Shown here: one piece after another, positions 19,495 through 28,517 of the stretch
How the letters are laid out: each line of letters opens with the position of its first letter
How positions within the stretch are numbered: the first letter of the stretch is position 1
Source of the DNA: Pseudoalteromonas sp. MEBiC 03607
GTDB taxonomy: Bacteria > Pseudomonadota > Gammaproteobacteria > Enterobacterales > Alteromonadaceae
DNA length: 64,000 nucleotides
Direction of reading: 5' to 3'
NCBI RefSeq assembly: GCF_004792295.1
Contig: NZ_SRRY01000001.1
Span: 3,603,501-3,667,500 of the forward strand
Made by a program: the position numbers and the translations under genes
The notes under the pieces: model-generated
The model's database searches: none
What the model was told of the DNA's origin: nothing
What the model saw: only the letters and a program-made list of their open reading frames with translations

Positions 19495-19532
19495 AGGTAA
19501 AGCCAGTATTTAACAGGCTTTACCTTATTTTT
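19495..19532 (+). terminator. Terminator of prmA
   Basis: AGGTAAAGCC (19495-19504) and GGCTTTACCT (19516-19525) form a perfect 10-bp stem with an 11-base loop, followed by TATTTTTA. Confidence 0.75.
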
Positions 19533-19672
19533 ACAGTCTGCAGTTTCTCGCCTTTGTACAAGCAAAATTATTTTTGTTCAAATAACAAACAAATCAACCT
19601 ACTCGTCAAACTGTTATCAAAAGTCAATACGAAAAGGGCAAAAAAAAGTCACTTTTGTTCAATTTATAGCCT

Positions 19673-19708
19673 TTGATTTTTGCAAAAAAAACCGTAAACT
19701 TAGCGCCC
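19673..19708 (+). promoter_or_regulatory. Promoter of dusB-fis with GC-rich discriminator
   Basis: -35 TTGATT (19673-19678), 16-base spacer, -10 TAAACT (19695-19700), then the GC-rich discriminator TAGCGCCCC and a likely start on C. A-rich tracts lie upstream (19560-19690). A GC-rich discriminator and initiation with CTP are hallmarks of the growth-rate- and ppGpp-controlled fis promoter of E. coli; equivalence here is inferred. Confidence 0.65.
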
Positions 19709-19733
19709 CTTGAAAAGAGGCCAATTGAATAAC

Positions 19734-20705
19734 GTGCGTATCGGTTCATACCAACTTGAGAACAACGTAATTGTCGCGCCAATGGCAGGCATTACAGACA
19801 GACCATTTAGACAACTTTGCCGTCGCTTAGGTGCTGGCCTTGCTGTTTCTGAAATGCTCTCGTCAAACCCGAAAGTATGGAAAACCGAAAAATCGATGAA
19901 CCGTATGGATCACAGCGGTGAGTCGGGAATTCGCTCGGTGCAAATCGCCGGAGCCGATCCTGAGCTTATGGCGCAGGCAGCACAATTCAATGTCAGCAAT
20001 GGCGCACAGATCATAGATATCAATATGGGGTGCCCAGCTAAAAAAGTGAATAAGAAACTTGCAGGCTCTGCCTTATTACAGTTTCCTGAATTAGTGGAAG
20101 AGATACTTGATGCGGTAGTCAATGCCGTAGATGTTCCTGTCACATTAAAAATCCGTACCGGATGGGATCAGGAAAACCGTAATGGTGTCGAGATTGCGAG
20201 AATCGCTGAACGTTATGGCATAGCATCATTGGCCGTACATGGGCGTACACGCGCATGTATGTATAAAGGTGAAGCTGAGTACGCCACAATTAAGGATATT
20301 AAACGTTCAGTGTCTATCCCTGTGGTTGCCAATGGTGATATTACTTCACCAGAAAAAGCAAAGCAGGTTTTGGATTATACGGGTGCAGATGCCATTATGA
20401 TTGGTCGAGCCGCCCAAGGTCGCCCTTGGATATTCAGGGAGATAGACCACTATTTGCGAACTGGAGAACATTTGCCAGCACCTGAAATTGCAGAGGTGCG
20501 TAGCATTTTGATGGAGCATTTAGACAATCTTCATCAGTTTTACGGGGAGCCAATGGGAGCGCGTATCGCTCGAAAGCATGTATCTTGGTATTTGCAAACC
20601 CATGACAGTGACGGTCAGTTTAGGCGAGTATTTAATGCGTTAGATAACCCACAGGCACAAGTCGACGCATTAGAAGAATACTTTAAAACACTAGCAGCTA
20701 ACTAA
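19734..20705 (+). CDS. dusB: tRNA-dihydrouridine synthase B
   Basis: Flavin enzyme that reduces specific uridines of tRNA (U17 in the E. coli enzyme) to dihydrouridine using NADPH. The TIM-barrel Dus signature is complete: [13 protein letters not shown], the catalytic Cys100 in [17 protein letters not shown], and [13 protein letters not shown]. The start is GTG at 19734 (VRIGSYQL aligned with E. coli MRIGQYQL). TTG at 19725 has a closer AGAGG; TTG at 19710 would lie almost at the predicted transcript end. Length 323 versus 321 in E. coli. It forms the usual operon with fis, 21 bases downstream. Confidence 0.95.
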   Translation: MRIGSYQLENNVIVAPMAGITDRPFRQLCRRLGAGLAVSEMLSSNPKVWKTEKSMNRMDHSGESGIRSVQIAGADPELMAQAAQFNVSNGAQIIDINMGCPAKKVNKKLAGSALLQFPELVEEILDAVVNAVDVPVTLKIRTGWDQENRNGVEIARIAERYGIASLAVHGRTRACMYKGEAEYATIKDIKRSVSIPVVANGDITSPEKAKQVLDYTGADAIMIGRAAQGRPWIFREIDHYLRTGEHLPAPEIAEVRSILMEHLDNLHQFYGEPMGARIARKHVSWYLQTHDSDGQFRRVFNALDNPQAQVDALEEYFKTLAAN

Positions 20706-20726
20706 GAAAGAAAGAGACATATAACG

Positions 20727-21017
20727 ATGTTCGAACAAAACGTGACTTCTCCATTTATCACAAACCCTCATGTACAGTCACACGAGAAACCACAGCCGTT
20801 GCGTGATGCAGTGAAAAAAGCTGTTCATCACTACTTAAAGCAACTTAATGGTCAAGACGTTCAAGACGTGTACGACCTTGTTCTTTCTGAGCTAGAAGCA
20901 CCATTACTTGAAGAAGTAATGACGTACACGCGTGGTAACCAAACTCGTGCAGCAATCTTACTAGGTATCAACCGTGGTACTTTACGTAAGAAGCTTAAAA
21001 AATACGGCATGAACTAA
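20727..21017 (+). CDS. fis: DNA-binding nucleoid protein Fis
   Basis: Homodimeric nucleoid protein that bends DNA, activates rRNA promoters and takes part in site-specific inversion. The C-terminal half is almost identical to the E. coli protein ([18 protein letters not shown], then [18 protein letters not shown] and [12 protein letters not shown], which include the helix-turn-helix). Length 96 against 98. An AAAGAAAGAGA purine tract lies upstream. It is translated from the dusB-fis transcript and followed by a terminator. Confidence 0.98.
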   Translation: MFEQNVTSPFITNPHVQSHEKPQPLRDAVKKAVHHYLKQLNGQDVQDVYDLVLSELEAPLLEEVMTYTRGNQTRAAILLGINRGTLRKKLKKYGMN

Positions 21018-21110
21018 TACCCGTCTTAATGGACTGATAGTAAGCCTGCATATTCATTGTGCTAATAAACGCTTACTCCCCCATTACAACTGGTATAAAA
21101 GTTTTGAATA

Positions 21111-21135
21111 AAAAGCACCTTAGGGTGCTTTTTTT
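21111..21135 (+). terminator. Terminator of dusB-fis
   Basis: AAAAGCACC, loop TTAG, GGTGCTTTT and a run of T; a 9-bp perfect stem, 94 bases after the fis stop. Confidence 0.88.
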
Positions 21136-21251
21136 ATTGCTGTTAAAAACTATGCAAAATCCTCACGCTTTAAACATCGTTTTCTCAGCAATATTCAGTT
21201 AAAATACCGCCTTTCTAAGCTAGCTCAAACATTGAGGTAATCAAAACTACA

Positions 21252-22838
21252 ATGGATACACATCGTCCAATTCGTCGCGCACTATTAAGTGTGTCAGATA
21301 AAACCGGTATCGTTGAATTTGCTCGCGCTCTTGAAGCTCAAGGCGTAGATATTTTATCAACTGGCGGTACTTGCAAATTACTTGCTGATAACGGCATTAA
21401 AGTCACTGAAGTATCTGACCATACTGGTCACCCTGAGATCATGGATGGTCGCGTAAAAACACTTCATCCAAAAATTCACGGCGGCATCCTAGCGCGTCGC
21501 GGTCAAGATGAAGACGTAATGGAGGATCACAACATCTCTGCTATCGATATCGTTGTAGTTAACTTATACCCCTTCGCAAACACTGTTGCGAAAGAAGACT
21601 GCAGCCTAGAAGATGCGATTGAAAACATTGATATTGGTGGTCCTACTATGGTTCGCGCTGCGGCGAAAAACCATAAAGATGTAACTATCGTAGTAAATGC
21701 AAAAGATTACGACCGTGTAATCAGCGAAATGCAAAACAACAACGGTTCAACAACGTATAAAACACGTTTTGACCTTGCAATTGCAGCATACGAGCACACT
21801 GCTCAGTACGATGGCATGATTGCAAACTACTTCGGCAAAATGGTTCCTGATTACACAGAAGAAGCTGCTGAAGAGACTAAGTTCCCACGCACTATCAACA
21901 TGCAGTTTACTAAAAAGCAAGATATGCGCTACGGTGAAAACTCACACCAAGACGCCGCTTTTTATGTTGAAAACGACCTAACAGAAGCATCTGTTGCAAC
22001 TGCGGTTCAATTGCAAGGTAAAGCACTTTCTTACAACAACATTGCTGACACTGACGCAGCATTAGAATGTGTAAAAGAATTCGACGTACCAGCGTGTGTT
22101 ATCGTAAAACATGCAAACCCTTGTGGTGTGTCAATTGGTGACAACATTCTTGAAGCGTATGACCGTGCATTCAAAACTGACCCTACATCAGCATTTGGTG
22201 GCATCATCGCATTCAACAAAGAACTTGATGCAGACACAGCTGAAGCAATTGTTTCTCGTCAATTCGTTGAAGTTATCATTGCGCCTAAAGTTTCTGAAGC
22301 CGCTGCACAGATCGTTTCTGCAAAACAAAACGTACGTTTATTAGAATGTGGTGAATGGTCTGGTAATGCAACAGGTCACGACATTAAACGTGTTAATGGC
22401 GGTATCTTGGTTCAAGACCGCGACCTAGGTATGGTAACGCAGAGCGATCTTAAAGTTGTATCTAAGCGTCAACCAACTGAGCAAGAATTAAAAGATTTAT
22501 TATTCTGCTGGAAAGTCGCTAAATTCGTTAAGTCTAACGCGATTGTGTATGCACGTGACGGTATGACTATCGGTGTTGGTGCAGGCCAAATGAGCCGTGT
22601 TTACTCGGCGAAAATTGCAGGTATCAAAGCCGCTGACGAAAACCTTGAAGTGAAAGGTTCTGTTATGGCATCTGATGCATTCTTCCCATTCCGTGACGGC
22701 ATTGATGCAGCAGCAGAGGCTGGCATCACAGCAGTTATTCAACCAGGTGGTTCAATGCGCGATGAGGAAGTTATCGCTGCAGCTGATGAAGCTGGTATGG
22801 CAATGGTATTTACAGGTATGCGCCATTTCCGTCACTAA
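21252..22838 (+). CDS. purH: Bifunctional AICAR transformylase/IMP cyclohydrolase
   Basis: Catalyses the last two steps of IMP synthesis: formylation of AICAR using 10-formyl-THF, then ring closure. The N-terminal cyclohydrolase (MGS-like) domain shows [16 protein letters not shown] and [15 protein letters not shown]. The C-terminal transformylase carries the catalytic VKHANPCG (His near residue 287) and closes with [11 protein letters not shown] as in other PurH proteins. Length 528, as in E. coli (529). purD follows in the same direction after one intervening gene; in E. coli purH and purD are directly adjacent. Confidence 0.97.
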   Translation: MDTHRPIRRALLSVSDKTGIVEFARALEAQGVDILSTGGTCKLLADNGIKVTEVSDHTGHPEIMDGRVKTLHPKIHGGILARRGQDEDVMEDHNISAIDIVVVNLYPFANTVAKEDCSLEDAIENIDIGGPTMVRAAAKNHKDVTIVVNAKDYDRVISEMQNNNGSTTYKTRFDLAIAAYEHTAQYDGMIANYFGKMVPDYTEEAAEETKFPRTINMQFTKKQDMRYGENSHQDAAFYVENDLTEASVATAVQLQGKALSYNNIADTDAALECVKEFDVPACVIVKHANPCGVSIGDNILEAYDRAFKTDPTSAFGGIIAFNKELDADTAEAIVSRQFVEVIIAPKVSEAAAQIVSAKQNVRLLECGEWSGNATGHDIKRVNGGILVQDRDLGMVTQSDLKVVSKRQPTEQELKDLLFCWKVAKFVKSNAIVYARDGMTIGVGAGQMSRVYSAKIAGIKAADENLEVKGSVMASDAFFPFRDGIDAAAEAGITAVIQPGGSMRDEEVIAAADEAGMAMVFTGMRHFRH

Positions 22839-22844
22839 TAACAC

Positions 22845-22875
22845 AAAGGGTTAAGCGAAAAGTTTAGCCCTTTTT
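22845..22875 (+). terminator. Terminator of purH
   Basis: AAAGGGTTAA and TTAGCCCTTT (one G-U pair) form a 10-bp stem followed by T residues, directly after the purH stop. It separates purH from the methyltransferase-purD pair. Confidence 0.75.
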
Positions 22876-22937
22876 GTTTGCCACAAATTCACGTATTCTG
22901 ATTACTAATAATAATGACCCATATAATGAAGGAATAG

Positions 22938-23762
22938 ATGATGAAATTTGCCGTAAAAACACTGCTAGTTGCAGGCCTTGCACTAACATCAGCACAGGCT
23001 TTAAGCCACAGCCATGAATCAGCGCTTACAAGTGCTGTACAATCAAGCGAACGTGATGCTAAAAATAGCGCACGTGATCAATATCGCCACCCAGTTGAAA
23101 CACTTGATTTCTTTGGCTTTAAGCCAAATATGACAGTCGTTGAAATTGCACCAGGCGGTGGTTGGTACAGCGAAATCCTTGCGCCAGCTGTAAAAGGCCA
23201 TGGTGTTTACTACGCGGCACATTTCCCAGCAGATTCTGAAGTAGGTTATTACCAACGTTCATTAGCTGGCTTTAAGAAAAAGATGAGCGAAGACGCGCGC
23301 TTCAGTGAAGTTAAACTGACTGAATTTGCGCCAGTAACACATCTTGATATTGCACCAGCGGGTAGCGCAGATCTTGTTTTAACCTTTAGAAATGTTCATA
23401 ACTGGTACATGGGTAAAGATAAAGAAGGCGCGTTGAGTGCATTTAAAGCATTTTACAAAGCACTTAAGCCGGGCGGCACATTAGGCGTAGTTGAACACCG
23501 CCTTCCTGAGTCGCGCAGCGATGAAGATCAGAAATCATCAGGTTATATGAAGCAAAGCTATGTAATTGATATTGCAAAACAAGCTGGCTTTGAACTAGTG
23601 GCAAGCAGTGACATTAATGCAAACCCTCTTGATACAGCAGATCACCCTAAAGGGGTGTGGACACTGCCACCAAGCCTTCGTTTAGGCGAGCAAGATGCCG
23701 CGAAGTATAAAGCGATTGGTGAAAGTGATCGTATGACGCTGAAGTTTAAAAAACCGCTTTAA
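22938..23762 (+). CDS. Predicted exported class I SAM-dependent methyltransferase
   Basis: 274 residues with a clear Sec signal peptide (positively charged start, hydrophobic core LLVAGLALTSA, predicted cleavage after AQA or nearby). It then has a Rossmann methyltransferase-like domain with the motif-I segment VVEIAPGGGWYSEIL, an acidic DLVLTFRNVHNWYMG motif and KPGGTLGVVEHR. It belongs to the family of predicted methyltransferases also seen in other proteobacteria (COG4798 type). The substrate is unknown, and export is odd for a SAM-dependent enzyme. AGGA lies seven bases before the second of two adjacent ATG codons, so the start may be 22941. It lies 15 bases before purD and is probably cotranscribed with it. 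Confidence 0.8.
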   Translation: MMKFAVKTLLVAGLALTSAQALSHSHESALTSAVQSSERDAKNSARDQYRHPVETLDFFGFKPNMTVVEIAPGGGWYSEILAPAVKGHGVYYAAHFPADSEVGYYQRSLAGFKKKMSEDARFSEVKLTEFAPVTHLDIAPAGSADLVLTFRNVHNWYMGKDKEGALSAFKAFYKALKPGGTLGVVEHRLPESRSDEDQKSSGYMKQSYVIDIAKQAGFELVASSDINANPLDTADHPKGVWTLPPSLRLGEQDAAKYKAIGESDRMTLKFKKPL

Positions 23763-23777
23763 ATAGGATTATACGCC

Positions 23778-25064
23778 ATGAATGTACTTGTCATCGGCAG
23801 TGGCGGCCGCGAACACGCTCTTGCGTTTAAGGCTGCACAAAATAGTAAAGTAAACACCGTTTTCGTCGCTCCAGGTAATGCTGGTACTGCACTTGAGCCA
23901 AAACTTGAAAACGTAGCTATCAATGTTGAAGACCTAGCTGGTTTAGTTACTTTTGCAAAAGAAAACAACGTTGAATTAACCATTGTTGGCCCTGAAGTAC
24001 CGCTGGTTTTAGGTGTCGTTGATACATTCCGTGAAAACGGTCTGGCTATCTTCGGCCCAACGGCTGGTGCAGCACAGTTAGAAGGCTCTAAGTCGTTCAC
24101 CAAAGACTTCTTAGCACGCCACGATATTCCAACAGCTGATTACCAAACGTTTGAACAAATCGAACCTGCGCTTGCTTACCTGAAAGAAAAAGGTGCGCCA
24201 ATTGTTGTTAAAGCTGACGGCTTAGCAGCAGGTAAAGGCGTTATTGTTGCGATGACTGAGCTTGAAGCTGAAGAAGCTATTCGCGATATGCTAGCAGGCA
24301 ACAGCTTCGGTGAAGCGGGTAGCCGTGTAGTTATCGAAGAGTTCTTAGAAGGTGAAGAAGCCTCTTTCATCGTCATGGTTGATGGCAAAAACGTACTGCC
24401 ATTTGCAACCAGCCAAGACCACAAACGCGCTTACAATGGTGACCAAGGTCCGAATACTGGCGGCATGGGCGCATACTCACCTGCCCCTGTGGTGACGGAT
24501 GAAATTCACCAACGCATTATGAAAGAAGTGATCAACCCAACGGTTGAAGGTATGGCAAAAGAAGGCCACCCATACACTGGTTTCTTATATGCAGGTTTAA
24601 TGATCACCGCTGATGGCACGCCAAAAGTGATTGAATACAACTGTCGTTTTGGTGACCCAGAAACACAGCCTATGATGCTTCGTCTTAAGTCTGATCTTGT
24701 TGAGCTAATCGAAGCGGCTAACCGTGAAGAGCTAGATAAAACAGATATCGAGTTCGACCCGCGCGCAGCAGTAGGTGTTGTATTAGCAGCTAAAGGCTAC
24801 CCTGATAGCTACCCGAAAGGTGACACTATCAACGGCTTGCAAGTTACTTACCCTGAAGGTGAGAAAGTATTCCACGCAGGTACTAAGCAAGACGGCGATA
24901 ACGTAGTAACGGCTGGCGGTCGTGTTCTTTGTGCAACGGCACTTGGTAACACTGTAACTGAAGCGCAACAACGTGCCTATAAACTCGTTGATCAAATCAG
25001 CTGGGAAGGCATGGAATATCGTACTGATATCGCTTACCGCGCTATTGCTCGCGAACAAAAGTAA
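23778..25064 (+). CDS. purD: Phosphoribosylamine-glycine ligase (GAR synthetase)
   Basis: Joins phosphoribosylamine and glycine using ATP, the second step of purine synthesis. The N-terminal MNVLVIGSGGREHAL is typical. The ATP-grasp domain follows (about residues 100-325), with VVKADGLAAGKGVIVA and EYNCRFGDPETQ, and the C-terminal domain ends in IAYRAIAREQK. Length 428 matches E. coli (429). The gene is preceded by the exported methyltransferase at 15 bases and followed by a strong terminator. Confidence 0.97.
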   Translation: MNVLVIGSGGREHALAFKAAQNSKVNTVFVAPGNAGTALEPKLENVAINVEDLAGLVTFAKENNVELTIVGPEVPLVLGVVDTFRENGLAIFGPTAGAAQLEGSKSFTKDFLARHDIPTADYQTFEQIEPALAYLKEKGAPIVVKADGLAAGKGVIVAMTELEAEEAIRDMLAGNSFGEAGSRVVIEEFLEGEEASFIVMVDGKNVLPFATSQDHKRAYNGDQGPNTGGMGAYSPAPVVTDEIHQRIMKEVINPTVEGMAKEGHPYTGFLYAGLMITADGTPKVIEYNCRFGDPETQPMMLRLKSDLVELIEAANREELDKTDIEFDPRAAVGVVLAAKGYPDSYPKGDTINGLQVTYPEGEKVFHAGTKQDGDNVVTAGGRVLCATALGNTVTEAQQRAYKLVDQISWEGMEYRTDIAYRAIAREQK

Positions 25065-25087
25065 GTAAGTTAAAACTTATTTCTCTT

Positions 25088-25114
25088 AAAAGCGCAGTTT
25101 ATCTGCGCTTTTTT
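25088..25114 (+). terminator. Terminator of purD
   Basis: AAAAGCGCAG, loop TTTAT, CTGCGCTTTT and more T; a perfect 10-bp stem 23 bases after the purD stop. Confidence 0.9.
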
Positions 25115-25158
25115 AATGCTACACTATTAAGAATAATTAACTAGATAAAGAACGCGTT

Positions 25159-27660
25159 TTGAATAATAAAGCATTGAAATATAATTTTGTTTCTTTTTTT
25201 ATTCTTGCTACTTTGTTTTTTATCATCGCCAATTTGTGCGCGCATCTGGCCAGTCCAACTCGCTATACAATTGATAAGACAGCGCCAGTGTATTCTCAAA
25301 TGGCTTATCGTATTGACCAAAGCAAGTCTCTCACCCTTAACCAATTTCTTGCAGAGCCAGAACAACTTATAAAAAAGCCATTCTCGCAAATTGAGTGGCA
25401 TTTAGGCGCTCAAGATTACTGGTTAAAACTCGACTTAGAAAACCGTCAAACGAAGCCGATTGATCTCATTATTCACTTTGATAACCCTATGGTTGATTAC
25501 CTCACTGTTTACCGTGTAAACACACAACAACAGCTTATTAAAAAAACAGTGTTAGGCGATAAAGTACCTGATCTAAGCCTATTTAAATACAGTACCCCAC
25601 ATACGTCTTTCACTCTTAATGGTAATGAGCAAACATCCATCATCATTAAAGTTGATACCGTGGGGATCAGTAAAACGCCTATTAACATCTATGGTAAAAA
25701 TGAATTTCAAGACTTAGTTCGCGCACAAGTAGGTGTATGGGGAATTTTTATTGGTGTGCTGATCATGGCTGCGCTCTATAACCTAGTGTTATTTTTTGGC
25801 ATACGAGATCGTGTATACCTAATTTACATAGGCTATATTATTTCGGCGCTGTTATTGATGGGCTCAGTGCTCGGCTTTGGCTTTTATCTCTGGCCATTAT
25901 CGTGGCAGTTATTTTTAAATAAACAGGTGGTATTTAGTAACTACGCTATTGCCTTTTTTACCGTTGCTTTTTGCACCATGTTTTTACGCTACCACAAAGA
26001 CAATTGCCGCTTATATAAACTTAGTCTCAGCTTTTTAGCCCTACTGTTCAGCTTAAGCTTAATTAGCTTTTTTATGCTCGAATACCACTCATCAAAAATT
26101 TTCTTTGCCATTATGGTGCCGCTGTACATTTTATGTATTTGCATGATTTATAAAAAATTAGTGAGTGGCTTTCGGTGGGCAAAATTTTATGTGATGTCAT
26201 GGGTCCCTCTGATTGTTGGCGCAGCAATTCAACCGTTAGAACTTACCGGCTTTATCCCTTATAGCTTTACCGTTAGGCATATATTTTTAGTCGCTATTTT
26301 ATGCGAGATTGTATTAATGGCTATGGCTCTAGCAGATAGAGTGCGCTATCAAAGAGAGAAAGCTCTCTATCACGCAACTCATACTCAACAAACACAACTT
26401 CTAAATCAGGCCATGCTCAAACAAGCTTATATGGTTCTGAGAAAACAACAAAGATCAGCTAATCTGTGCCTTATAAAGATAGAGCAATTCACTGCACTGA
26501 TGAATATTCTAAATTCAACACAAAGCAGTCATATCATCATCACAGTTGCTGATTCACTAGAACGTCAAGTAAGTAAACATAGGCAATTCATTAACCTTGA
26601 ATCAGCCCTCGATAACAGCCCTAAAATAGCAGACTTAGGAAACGGAATACTGGCATTTATCTCTACAAAGATTCAGCCACCAGAGGAGCTCTATGCAGAG
26701 CTTAACGACTTATCGAAACAGTTGCCAAAACAATACAGCATTTTGGGTCTTGATCTACAACTTAACTATCGCTGCAGTGTCGCAGAACCGATTGCTGACG
26801 ACGGATTTGATGCCTGGTTACAGCGTGGTTACTTAAGCTTGTCTCAACGACCTCAATATAATATTGAACATGCAAAACCTCATGTAGATATGAATCTAAG
26901 TTTAGCTGCTGCACTGCAACACGCTATTCGAAACAATAATTTAGCTATCTACCTGCAACCAATTATCAACTTAAATACAGGCAAAGTGGCAGGCGCAGAA
27001 GCTTTATTACGCTGGCCTTGCGCCGATAAAGAGATCCATATTGAGCAGCTGATCCTATTAGCTGAGCGCACAGGGCTAATAAACGAGCTTACCTTATGGG
27101 TAATTGATCAAGCCTGTCAAAGTGTTGCAAGCCTTAATCAGCATGGTTATCGTGACCATACAATCAGTGTTAATTTAAGTGCCAAAAATCTCACCATTCC
27201 AAAGCTTATTGAAAAAGTTGAAAATACCATCATGAAGCATGGCATTATGGCCAGCCAATTAAAATTTGAGCTTACCGAGTTCGCGCTAATTAAAAACCAT
27301 AATGAAATGGTATCTTTCATCAATGAGCTCAATAAACTAGGTAGCCAAGTGGTTTTAGATGACTTTGGTACAGGTTACTCATCGCTCAATTATCTGGTTA
27401 ATTATTCATTTAGCACTATCAAGGTAGATAAATCATTTACCCTTGATTTAACAACTAACGACAACAACCAAGTTATCGTGAAAACAGCCATTGATATGGC
27501 CCATAACCTCGATATGAATATCACCATTGAAGGCATAGAAGATCAAGAAACAGAACAGATGCTTATAAAAATGGGCGCAGATCAAGGCCAAGGCTATTAT
27601 TACAGCAAAGCGATACCATTAAGTGAGTATCTAACGTTTATTGCCACACAATTTAAATAG
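25159..27660 (+). CDS. Membrane 7TMR-DISM sensor with degenerate GGDEF and EAL domains
   Basis: 833 residues, TTG start (stop codon shortly upstream in frame). An N-terminal membrane segment is followed by a periplasmic 7TMR-DISMED2-type domain (about residues 40-175), seven membrane segments (about 185-395), a linker, a GGDEF-like domain and an EAL domain (about 580-830). The GGDEF site is lost: where GGDEF is expected the sequence reads DLGNGILAFIS. The EAL domain looks active, with AEALLRW, VNLSAKN, ELTEF, LDDFGTGYSSL and IKVDKSF, though the usual AEGVE is IEGIE. It probably hydrolyses c-di-GMP in response to an envelope signal; the ligand is unknown. Confidence 0.88.
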   Translation: MNNKALKYNFVSFFILATLFFIIANLCAHLASPTRYTIDKTAPVYSQMAYRIDQSKSLTLNQFLAEPEQLIKKPFSQIEWHLGAQDYWLKLDLENRQTKPIDLIIHFDNPMVDYLTVYRVNTQQQLIKKTVLGDKVPDLSLFKYSTPHTSFTLNGNEQTSIIIKVDTVGISKTPINIYGKNEFQDLVRAQVGVWGIFIGVLIMAALYNLVLFFGIRDRVYLIYIGYIISALLLMGSVLGFGFYLWPLSWQLFLNKQVVFSNYAIAFFTVAFCTMFLRYHKDNCRLYKLSLSFLALLFSLSLISFFMLEYHSSKIFFAIMVPLYILCICMIYKKLVSGFRWAKFYVMSWVPLIVGAAIQPLELTGFIPYSFTVRHIFLVAILCEIVLMAMALADRVRYQREKALYHATHTQQTQLLNQAMLKQAYMVLRKQQRSANLCLIKIEQFTALMNILNSTQSSHIIITVADSLERQVSKHRQFINLESALDNSPKIADLGNGILAFISTKIQPPEELYAELNDLSKQLPKQYSILGLDLQLNYRCSVAEPIADDGFDAWLQRGYLSLSQRPQYNIEHAKPHVDMNLSLAAALQHAIRNNNLAIYLQPIINLNTGKVAGAEALLRWPCADKEIHIEQLILLAERTGLINELTLWVIDQACQSVASLNQHGYRDHTISVNLSAKNLTIPKLIEKVENTIMKHGIMASQLKFELTEFALIKNHNEMVSFINELNKLGSQVVLDDFGTGYSSLNYLVNYSFSTIKVDKSFTLDLTTNDNNQVIVKTAIDMAHNLDMNITIEGIEDQETEQMLIKMGADQGQGYYYSKAIPLSEYLTFIATQFK

Positions 27661-27707
27661 ACCATGTTACACTTGCCTCTTTTAACATCTTTAGGGGCCA
27701 AGTGAAG

Positions 27708-28517
27708 ATGCAAGGTACGCTCAGAAAATTAAAGTCGACCCTCACCTCTCCAGTCGAATATCAATTACCTATTGGTGATGAGCTAGTTTCATTAAATGAC
27801 TATATTGGTAAGCCACTAACACTTACGTTTACGGGCAATATTTTTTGTTGTAACTGTGGGAAAAAAACCAAAAAGAGTTACTCACAAGGACACTGCTTTG
27901 TATGTATGCGCAAATTAGCTAGCTGTGATATGTGTATTATGAAGCCTGAAACCTGCCACTTCGATAAAGGTACCTGCCGCGAGCCACAATGGGGCGAAGA
28001 AAACTGTATGATCCCACACTATGTATACTTAGCGAATACATCAGGGTTAAAGGTAGGGATTACTCGCCATACACAAATTCCAACGCGTTGGATTGACCAA
28101 GGTGCAACGCAAGCACTGCCTATTTTTAAAGTACAAACTCGCTTGCAATCAGGATTAGTTGAAGTTGCACTAGCCAAGTTTATTGCTGATAAAACGAATT
28201 GGCGAAACATGCTAAAAGGCCCATCAGAAGCAATTGATTTGAAAGCCGCTGCCAAAGAGCTTATCCCACAAATTGATGAAAAACTCAGTGAGCTCGCTGA
28301 GCTATTTGGGGCCACAGCCATTGAAAAACTAGATGAAGATGTTGTTGAGCTAGAGTATCCCGTGAGTGAATACCCTAGCAAAATCAGCTCTTTCAATTTT
28401 GATAAAGCGCCAGAAGTATCGGGCATTTTAAAAGGTATTAAAGGCCAGTACTTAATTTTTGATACTGGCGTCATTAATATTCGTAAGTTTACTTCTTACG
28501 AAATTAGCCTAGCTTAG
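27708..28517 (+). CDS. DUF2797 family protein
   Basis: 269 residues. After an N-terminal beta-rich part comes a Cys cluster (CCNCGKKTKKSY, HCFVCMRKLASCDMC, and later CHFDKGTC) that suggests one or more zinc sites. The following YVYLANTSGLKVGITR and RWIDQGA segments resemble the GIY-YIG nuclease core, so a nucleic-acid role is possible but unproven. ATG at 27708 is ten bases after AGGGG; a GTG at 27702 is the alternative. It shares a four-base convergent overlap with the next gene. DUF2797 proteins are widespread but have no assigned function that I know of. Confidence 0.8.
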   Translation: MQGTLRKLKSTLTSPVEYQLPIGDELVSLNDYIGKPLTLTFTGNIFCCNCGKKTKKSYSQGHCFVCMRKLASCDMCIMKPETCHFDKGTCREPQWGEENCMIPHYVYLANTSGLKVGITRHTQIPTRWIDQGATQALPIFKVQTRLQSGLVEVALAKFIADKTNWRNMLKGPSEAIDLKAAAKELIPQIDEKLSELAELFGATAIEKLDEDVVELEYPVSEYPSKISSFNFDKAPEVSGILKGIKGQYLIFDTGVINIRKFTSYEISLA

